Of a DNA stretch of 13,403 nucleotides, positions 8,272 through 13,403 are shown one piece after another. Origin of the DNA: Roseburia sp. Lineage in GTDB: Bacteria > Bacillota_A > Clostridia > Lachnospirales > Lachnospiraceae. Numbering within the stretch: the first letter of the stretch is position 1; each line of letters opens with the position of its first letter. The position numbers were made by a program, and so were the translations under genes. The notes below the pieces were generated by a model that was not told the origin of the DNA, made no database searches, and worked only from the letters and a program-made list of their open reading frames with translations. Location: contig JAFYQA010000032.1 of the NCBI GenBank assembly GCA_017547315.1, positions 1-13,403 on the forward strand, given 5' to 3'.

Positions 8272-10626
8272 ATGAAGATAGAAAAAATTATAGAAAGTAT
8301 GACACTAGAAGATAAGGTGGCTCTAGGAAGTGGGAAAGACTTCTGGCACACAAAAGATATGCCACAGTATGGGATTGATTCTATGATGATGTCCGATGGT
8401 CCTCATGGATTGAGAAAGCAAGAAGATGCAGCTGACATGCTAGGCATTAATAAATCTGTTCCTGCCACAAGCTTTCCTACAGCGGTATCCTCTGCATGTA
8501 GTTGGGATAAAGAACTTCTAAAGAAAGAAGGCGAAGCAATCGCTCGTGAAGCCGCTGCAAATGGCGTAGGTGTGGTATTAGGACCTGGTGCAAATATTAA
8601 GAGAAATCCATTGTGTGGACGTAACTTTGAATATTTTTCAGAAGACCCATATCTAACAGGAAAATTAGCAGCATCCTACATACAAGGAGCTGAAAGCACA
8701 GGAGTAGGTACTAGCTTAAAACACTTTGCTCTGAATAATCAGGAATATAAACGTTTTTCTTCTGATAGTATCGTAGATGAACGTGCAATGCGAGAAATCT
8801 ATTTGGCGGGATTTGAAGCCGCAGTGAAAGAAGGAAAACCATCAACAGTTATGTGTGCCTACAATAAAATCAATGGTGAACATTGTTCAGATAGCAAAAT
8901 GCTACTTACTGACATTCTTAGAAAAGAGTGGGGATTTGATGGCATGGTAGTAACAGACTGGGGAGCTATGAGTGACCGTATCAAAGGCTACGAGGCCGGC
9001 TGTGATTTGTCGATGCCAGGCGGTAGCTCTTATATGGAAAAAGAAACCTGCCAGGCCGTAAAAGAAGGAAAACTAGACGAACGTTATATCGATAATTCGG
9101 TAGCGAGACTTTTAAAACTTGTAGAAAAAGGCAAAGAAGGCATTCGCAATGCAAAACCTGTAGACATGGAAGCACATTACAAGCTTGCCCGCAAGGTTGC
9201 AGAAGAAAGTGCAGTTCTATTGAAAAATGAATCAAACATCTTGCCACTTTCTGAAACAGAAAGCATCGTATTTATCGGAAACATGGCAAAAGAAGTTCGT
9301 TATCAAGGTGCAGGTAGTAGTCATATCAATCCATGGAAACTCACATCGGTTACAGACGCTTGTCTACAGATTCCATTTGTACAAGGATGTTTCGCAGATG
9401 GAAGTACAAATGCAGAATTACTAGATGGGGTTCGTATGGCATCAAAGAAAGCAGAAAAGGTAGTGGTTTTTGCAGGACTTACAGACAACTACGAATCCGA
9501 AGGCTTTGATCGTGACAATATGCGTATGCCACAGGGACACATCGACATGATAGAAGTGGCTGCACAGGAAAATGAAAATGTAATCGTGGTTCTCATGTGC
9601 GGAAGTGCTGTAGAAATTCCTTGGATGGACAAAGTAAAAGGACTGCTTTATATGGGGCTTCCAGGAGAAGCCGCAGGAGATGCAATTGAGAATCTCCTGT
9701 TTGGAAAGGTAAATCCATCTGGTAAATTAGCAGAAACCTGGCCATTAAAATATGAGGATTGTGTTAGCTCAACCTACTATGTAGATGGCAGAAAAGATGC
9801 TCAGTATCGTGAGTCTGTTTTTGTAGGCTATCGCTATTATACTTCTGCGAAAATGGCAGTTCGCTTCCCATTTGGCTATGGTATGTCTTATGCTAGTTTT
9901 GAATACTCAGATATACAGATTGATGGAGATAAAGTAAGCTGTGTTATCACTAATACCGGCAATATAGCAGGAAAAGAAATTGTACAGCTTTATATAGAAC
10001 CAGTAGATAGCACCGTGCATCGTCCAGTTCGAGAGTTAAAAGGCTTTGAAAAGGTTGAATTACAGCCAAAGGAAAGCAAAAGAGTTGAATTTGAGTTAGA
10101 TGAACGTAGCTTTGCCATCTGGGATAACGGCTGGAAGGCACCATCTGGTACATACAACATTGCAATTGGCAGCAGTTCAGAAGATATTCGACTTGTAGCA
10201 GAGATAAAGAAGACTGGTGTAGCAGAGAAAGAACTTAGTGATGTTACAAGAAATGTACCGTTATGGTACATTGATTTGAAAGGTATTCCTGCTCAGGAAG
10301 ATTTGGAAGGACTTCTAGGAAGAAAAATCGTCGAGAAACATTTAAAAAAAGGTACCTTCACCATGGAAAATACAGTTATGGAAATGAAAGACTATGCATG
10401 GATTATGAAGATTATGTACATTGCTGTAGAAGCAACTGTGGCAAAGGGATTTGGCGGTAAAAAAGACTACAATGATCCAGCTTTTCGTATGATGATGACT
10501 TCTGCCGCGGATTGTTCGTTAACCGGAATGAAAATCAGTGGGGCAATGAATAATCATGTATTAGAAGGAATGCTTGAGATGGCAAATGGACATTTTATTA
10601 AGGGAATACTTACTATGATGAAATAA
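8272..10626 (+). CDS. Glycoside hydrolase family 3 (beta-glucosidase-like), cytoplasmic
   Basis: This is a retaining exo-glycosidase of 784 residues. It has a TIM barrel (about 1-320) with SDGPHGLR, GRNFEYFSEDPYL, SLKHFALNNQE and the nucleophile D229 in VVTDWGA. An alpha/beta sandwich (about 330-530) carries YESEGFDRDNM, where E408 or E410 is the likely acid/base. A fibronectin III-like domain (about 548-643) follows. There is no PA14 insert and no signal peptide. Residues about 650-784 form an extra C-terminal region ending NGHFIKGILTMMK, which is not one of the three standard GH3 domains. It is last in the operon, 22 bases after GH78, with AAAGGGA (8255-8261) before ATG 8272. In context it probably removes a beta-linked glucose or similar sugar exposed once GH78 has taken the rhamnose. 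Beta-xylosidase or alpha-L-arabinosidase activity, also found in GH3, cannot be excluded. Confidence 0.93.
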   Translation: MKIEKIIESMTLEDKVALGSGKDFWHTKDMPQYGIDSMMMSDGPHGLRKQEDAADMLGINKSVPATSFPTAVSSACSWDKELLKKEGEAIAREAAANGVGVVLGPGANIKRNPLCGRNFEYFSEDPYLTGKLAASYIQGAESTGVGTSLKHFALNNQEYKRFSSDSIVDERAMREIYLAGFEAAVKEGKPSTVMCAYNKINGEHCSDSKMLLTDILRKEWGFDGMVVTDWGAMSDRIKGYEAGCDLSMPGGSSYMEKETCQAVKEGKLDERYIDNSVARLLKLVEKGKEGIRNAKPVDMEAHYKLARKVAEESAVLLKNESNILPLSETESIVFIGNMAKEVRYQGAGSSHINPWKLTSVTDACLQIPFVQGCFADGSTNAELLDGVRMASKKAEKVVVFAGLTDNYESEGFDRDNMRMPQGHIDMIEVAAQENENVIVVLMCGSAVEIPWMDKVKGLLYMGLPGEAAGDAIENLLFGKVNPSGKLAETWPLKYEDCVSSTYYVDGRKDAQYRESVFVGYRYYTSAKMAVRFPFGYGMSYASFEYSDIQIDGDKVSCVITNTGNIAGKEIVQLYIEPVDSTVHRPVRELKGFEKVELQPKESKRVEFELDERSFAIWDNGWKAPSGTYNIAIGSSSEDIRLVAEIKKTGVAEKELSDVTRNVPLWYIDLKGIPAQEDLEGLLGRKIVEKHLKKGTFTMENTVMEMKDYAWIMKIMYIAVEATVAKGFGGKKDYNDPAFRMMMTSAADCSLTGMKISGAMNNHVLEGMLEMANGHFIKGILTMMK

Positions 10627-10633
10627 AGGTTTG

Positions 10634-10665
10634 AAAACCCCTAGCGATATTCGCTAGGGGTTTTT
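10634..10665. terminator. Bidirectional terminator between the converging GH3 and AraC genes
   Basis: CCCCTAGCGA (10638-10647) pairs perfectly with TCGCTAGGGG (10651-10660) around a three-base TAT loop, and AAAA (10634-10637) extends the pairing with TTTT. On the plus strand a run of five T (10661-10665) follows; on the minus strand the run is TTTT. It can therefore end both transcripts. The upstream arm and loop also contain the last codons and the stop codon of the minus-strand regulator. Confidence 0.9.
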
Positions 10666-11831
10666 CCTGTTATTTTCTTAAACACTCGAGTGAAATGACT
10701 TTGAGAAGAAAAACCGAGATAAACAGCAATAGCTAATAATGGTTTGTCCGTATATTTTAATAGTCGTTTTGCTTCTTCAATTTTTTGTTTTGTTATAAAA
10801 TCGCATAGTTTTTGTCCGGTTTCTTCTTTGAATTTTTTCGAAAGATGTGGACGACTGGTATATAGTGCATCTGCAATTTCCTGAGTAGTAATTGGAGATG
10901 ATAAATGATGTTGTACATAGTTTGCAACATCAATGGCAAGTTTACTTGGATGATGTCCAAGACGTAACTGGTGAACCTTATAGGTAAAGTTTGAAATCAT
11001 ATGATATTGTAAATTGGAAATGCTTTCCAAAGTATTATTTAGTTCACATTTCTTTATATATCCATTTGCTAAAGAAAGAGCATCATTTTGATTCATACCA
11101 CCTTGGATTGCAGCGCGAGACACTAGTGTTGCAGTAGTGATAAATGAGTTCTTATGATGTCGTAATATATCTGTAGCCAGAGGTATGCTTTGGACAGCTT
11201 GGGGAGAATGCTGCCATTCCTCTAGTGCCGAGATGTCTCCTTTTCGCACAATATCAGTCATCGTATTTTCTGTGGAATAGATATTACTTACACCACGGTA
11301 AAAGTCTTTTTCAGTAGCAGGATGCATTAATTGATTAATTTGTTGTTCCGCAAGACTACGCTCGTAGTTATCCTGTTGTGATTCATAAATAGTGATGTCG
11401 GTTAATTCTATTTGTTCATTGTGAAAAAAATAGTTTAATAGACAAAGCATCTGCATCAAAAGCTCAAGAGGTAGTCCAACAATAGCATCCATGCCACTTA
11501 CAAACTCGTCTATTTCTTCGCTAGGAATGTCCATGCGTAGAGCCATTTCATGTAAATCCTGTTTACTATTAGGGATGAGACGAGTTGGGCCAAGAATAAT
11601 TTTATAGTTGTCGATATTGAAAATTCCGTAATAATTTAGATTTTCTGTAGCAAAATATCCTACTTTGTCTGTGATAGTAAGCAGCTCTTCTTTATATAGT
11701 ATCATAGGATCTTTTGGGAGATTAACCATGGAATAAAAGAGCAATTCGTTGTGTTCTTGATATAATCGAATGGGTATTCCAGATAAATTTCCAATTTTTG
11801 TACATATGTAATTTAAATCAAAGTTTTGCAT
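10641..11831 (-). CDS. AraC-family transcriptional regulator with large N-terminal sensory region
   Basis: The protein has 396 residues. The last hundred or so form the AraC DNA-binding domain: the first helix-turn-helix is around TTQEIADALYTSRPHLSKKF (about 315-334), the second is LLAIAVYLGFSSQSHFTRVF (365-384), and it ends with the canonical GKTPSEYR. The N-terminal 290 residues are mixed alpha/beta to helical and contain LNYYGIFNIDNYKIILGP near residue 75. That style is seen in some Firmicutes AraC regulators, and I cannot name the domain or its ligand. The start is supported by AAAGGAGA (plus-strand 11838-11845), six bases before the ATG. It diverges from the GH2 beta-galactosidase gene across 127 bases, so it most likely controls that gene and possibly itself. 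Its stop codon lies inside the shared terminator stem. Confidence 0.92.
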   Translation of the reverse strand: MQNFDLNYICTKIGNLSGIPIRLYQEHNELLFYSMVNLPKDPMILYKEELLTITDKVGYFATENLNYYGIFNIDNYKIILGPTRLIPNSKQDLHEMALRMDIPSEEIDEFVSGMDAIVGLPLELLMQMLCLLNYFFHNEQIELTDITIYESQQDNYERSLAEQQINQLMHPATEKDFYRGVSNIYSTENTMTDIVRKGDISALEEWQHSPQAVQSIPLATDILRHHKNSFITTATLVSRAAIQGGMNQNDALSLANGYIKKCELNNTLESISNLQYHMISNFTYKVHQLRLGHHPSKLAIDVANYVQHHLSSPITTQEIADALYTSRPHLSKKFKEETGQKLCDFITKQKIEEAKRLLKYTDKPLLAIAVYLGFSSQSHFTRVFKKITGKTPSEYR

Positions 11832-11848
11832 AGTTCATCTCCTTTATC

Positions 11849-11877
11849 TTAATACAAAAGTATCATTTTGCTTACAA
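11849..11877 (-). promoter_or_regulatory. Weak candidate promoter for the minus-strand AraC gene
   Basis: Read on the minus strand, TTGTAA (plus 11872-11877) and TATTAA (plus 11849-11854) are 17 bases apart and each match four of six consensus bases. The predicted start would fall within the ribosome binding site, leaving almost no leader, so this is only a possibility. Confidence 0.2.
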
Positions 11878-11881
11878 ATGT
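11853..11881. promoter_or_regulatory. Candidate AraC-type operator: direct repeats in the divergent region
   Basis: TACAAAAGT (11853-11861) and TACAAATGT (11873-11881) agree in eight of nine bases and start exactly 20 bases apart, about two helical turns. AraC-family proteins commonly bind direct repeats spaced like this. The pair lies upstream of the GH2 gene's best -10 box and over the regulator's own start region. That would fit activation of GH2 together with autoregulation. No binding evidence exists in the sequence itself. Confidence 0.4.
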
Positions 11882-11917
11882 GCAAGAAAAAGTGGAATGT
11901 ATTTTATATCCTAGAAT

Positions 11918-11923
11918 TATAAG
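11918..11923 (+). promoter_or_regulatory. Candidate -10 box of the GH2 gene
   Basis: TATAAG matches five of six bases of the -10 consensus and would give a leader of about 29 bases before ATG 11959. No convincing -35 box is present at the right distance, which is compatible with an activator-dependent promoter. TATAAA at 11929-11934 is an alternative but would leave a shorter leader. Confidence 0.3.
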
Positions 11924-11958
11924 AACAGTATAAACAAATAAGGGAAAAGGGAGACGGT

Positions 11959-13403
11959 ATGAGAAAAATTCTTAATATTAATGACAATTGGACATTTTTA
12001 AAAGACACAGCAAATGTTCCTGCAAACATTCCTGTGGATAGTGAAGTGGTTAACGTACCACACACATGGAATGCAATTGATGGACAGGATGGTGGCAATG
12101 ACTATTTCCGTGGTTCTTGTTGCTATGTAAAAACAGTGAAGAAAGATGAATTACCAGAAGGCGAGAAAGTGTTCCTTGAAATCAATGGTGCAAACTCATC
12201 TGGAAAAGCATATGTAAATGGAAAACTTATGCAGGAACATCATGGTGGATATTCTACATGGAGAATTGATATCACAGATGAAATTACAGATGAAACACAG
12301 ATTTCAATTATCGTAGATAATGCAGCAAATGAAGAAGTATATCCACAGACTGCTGACTTCACATTTTACGGTGGTATTTACCGAGATATTAATTTAATTG
12401 GTGTTCTAAGTACACACTTTGATTTAACTACATGGGGCACACCTGGCATTAAGGTAACACCTATTATGGACGGAGAAAACTGCAATATCGAAGTTGAAGT
12501 TGCTTTAGTAGATACACAGGCAGGTGACGAAGTAATTGCGACAATCGAAGATGCAGAAGGCAAAGAAGTAGCACAGCTTACATTAGAAAATGGTAAAGCT
12601 ACTTATGTGTTAGAAAAAGCTCATCTTTGGGATGGCGTAAAAGATCCATATCTTTATACTGCAAAAGTAAATATTACTCGTGAAGGTACTGTATTAGATT
12701 CAGTAGCTACACGTTTTGGCTGTCGTAGTTTTGAAATTCATCCAGAAAATGGATTTATTTTAAATGGACGTGAATATCCACTTCGTGGTGTTTCTCGTCA
12801 TCAGGATAGATGGGAAATTGGTAATGCTTTATTACCAGAACATCATGTAGAAGATATGGAATATATTTGCGAAATGGGTGCAAATACCATTCGTCTTGCG
12901 CATTATCAGCATGATCAGTTCTTCTATGACCTTTGTGATGAAAAAGGTATGGTAGTATGGGCTGAAATTCCTTATATTTCACGTCATATGCCAGATGGTA
13001 GAGAGAATACTATCACACAGATGAAAGAACTTATCACACAGTGCTATAATCATCCATCTATCGTAGTTTGGGGTCTTTCAAACGAAATCACTATGGATGG
13101 AGCAAAGAATCCAGACCTTATTGATAACCATCATGTATTAAATGATTTATGTCATGAGATGGATAAGACTCGTCCAACTGTAATCGCATGTATCACAATG
13201 TGTGGCATGGACGAAGAATATGTACATATTCCTGATGTGGTTTCTTATAACCACTACTTTGGATGGTATGGCGGAAGCGTAGACCAGTATGGACCATGGT
13301 TTGATGAATTCCATAAGAAATATCCAAACACACCAATCGGTGTATCTGAATATGGTTGTGAAGCTTTAAACTGGCATACATCAAAACCAGAGTCTGGTGA
13401 CTA
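11959..13403 (+). CDS. Glycoside hydrolase family 2, probable beta-galactosidase (3' end outside window)
   Basis: The frame is open to the last base: 481 complete codons plus two bases, with no stop. The ATG at 11959 has AAGGGAG (11947-11953) five bases upstream. An N-terminal jelly-roll sugar-binding domain (about 1-165, with VNVPHTWNAIDG and DFTFYGGIYRD) is followed by an Ig-like domain (about 170-255) and then the TIM barrel, with LRGVSRHQDRWEIGNAL and NTIRLAHYQHDQFFYDLCDE. The acid/base is E376 in HPSIVVWGLSNE and the nucleophile is E464 in GVSEYGCEA. The beta-glucuronidase NxK signature is not seen, so beta-galactosidase is the better call. There is no signal peptide, so it should be cytoplasmic. 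All its visible proline codons are CCA or CCT, suggesting good expression. The missing C-terminal part may hold further domains. It is divergent from the AraC gene that probably regulates it. Confidence 0.93.
   Translation, partial: MRKILNINDNWTFLKDTANVPANIPVDSEVVNVPHTWNAIDGQDGGNDYFRGSCCYVKTVKKDELPEGEKVFLEINGANSSGKAYVNGKLMQEHHGGYSTWRIDITDEITDETQISIIVDNAANEEVYPQTADFTFYGGIYRDINLIGVLSTHFDLTTWGTPGIKVTPIMDGENCNIEVEVALVDTQAGDEVIATIEDAEGKEVAQLTLENGKATYVLEKAHLWDGVKDPYLYTAKVNITREGTVLDSVATRFGCRSFEIHPENGFILNGREYPLRGVSRHQDRWEIGNALLPEHHVEDMEYICEMGANTIRLAHYQHDQFFYDLCDEKGMVVWAEIPYISRHMPDGRENTITQMKELITQCYNHPSIVVWGLSNEITMDGAKNPDLIDNHHVLNDLCHEMDKTRPTVIACITMCGMDEEYVHIPDVVSYNHYFGWYGGSVDQYGPWFDEFHKKYPNTPIGVSEYGCEALNWHTSKPESGD

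Noticed and set aside
9950..10271. Overlapping minus-strand frames at the GH3 fibronectin-like domain
   Set aside because: Two different antisense frames open over the same coding stretch, which is an effect of codon composition and not of real genes.
11863..11876. Catabolite response element (CcpA site) before GH2
   Set aside because: Against the TGWAANCGNTNWCA pattern this stretch misses four fixed positions, including the central C, so I do not call it.
12378..13384. Several minus-strand frames of 61-75 codons
   Set aside because: They sit antisense to the GH2 gene, which has intact catalytic motifs and no stop through the whole interval.

Overview
This is an AT-rich, intact, plus-strand-dominated stretch that looks like a Firmicutes/Clostridia chromosome, most probably a gut-type Lachnospiraceae. 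The grounds are the strong AGGAG-type ribosome binding sites, the short gaps between genes, the rho-independent terminators and the protein styles (GPH-type transporter, secretion-less GH78, GH3 and GH2 enzymes, AraC regulators). I cannot assign genus or species from the sequence.

Region 1 (1-567) holds the 3' end of an AraC-family regulator, cut by the window edge, followed by a clear terminator. Region 2 (about 569-10665) is a six-gene rhamnose/rhamnoside operon: rhaB (rhamnulokinase), rhaA (rhamnose isomerase), rhaD (rhamnulose-1-phosphate aldolase), a GPH-family sugar transporter, a GH78 alpha-L-rhamnosidase and a GH3 glycosidase. Gaps are 16-43 bases with no internal terminator seen, and the operon ends at a strong terminator that also serves the converging gene. 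Region 3 (10641-13403) is a second unit: a minus-strand AraC-family regulator diverging across 127 bases from a GH2 beta-galactosidase gene that runs off the right edge.

Together the operon describes import of a rhamnose-containing glycoside, or of rhamnose itself. GH78 would release L-rhamnose in the cytoplasm and GH3 would cut the remaining beta-linked sugar. Rhamnose would then go through rhamnulose and rhamnulose-1-phosphate to DHAP and L-lactaldehyde. Neither GH78 nor GH3 has a signal peptide, so the polymer or glycoside must enter the cell intact. Nothing in the window handles lactaldehyde. The GH2 unit looks separately regulated and may act on a different beta-galactoside.

No mobile element, CRISPR array, tRNA or rRNA was seen, and no gap between genes exceeds 130 bases. 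The genes belong to known families. The most notable details are the altered cation-site residues in the transporter, a long C-terminal extension on the GH3 enzyme, a terminator stem that also encodes the end of a regulator, and a candidate AraC operator made of two direct repeats 20 bases apart.
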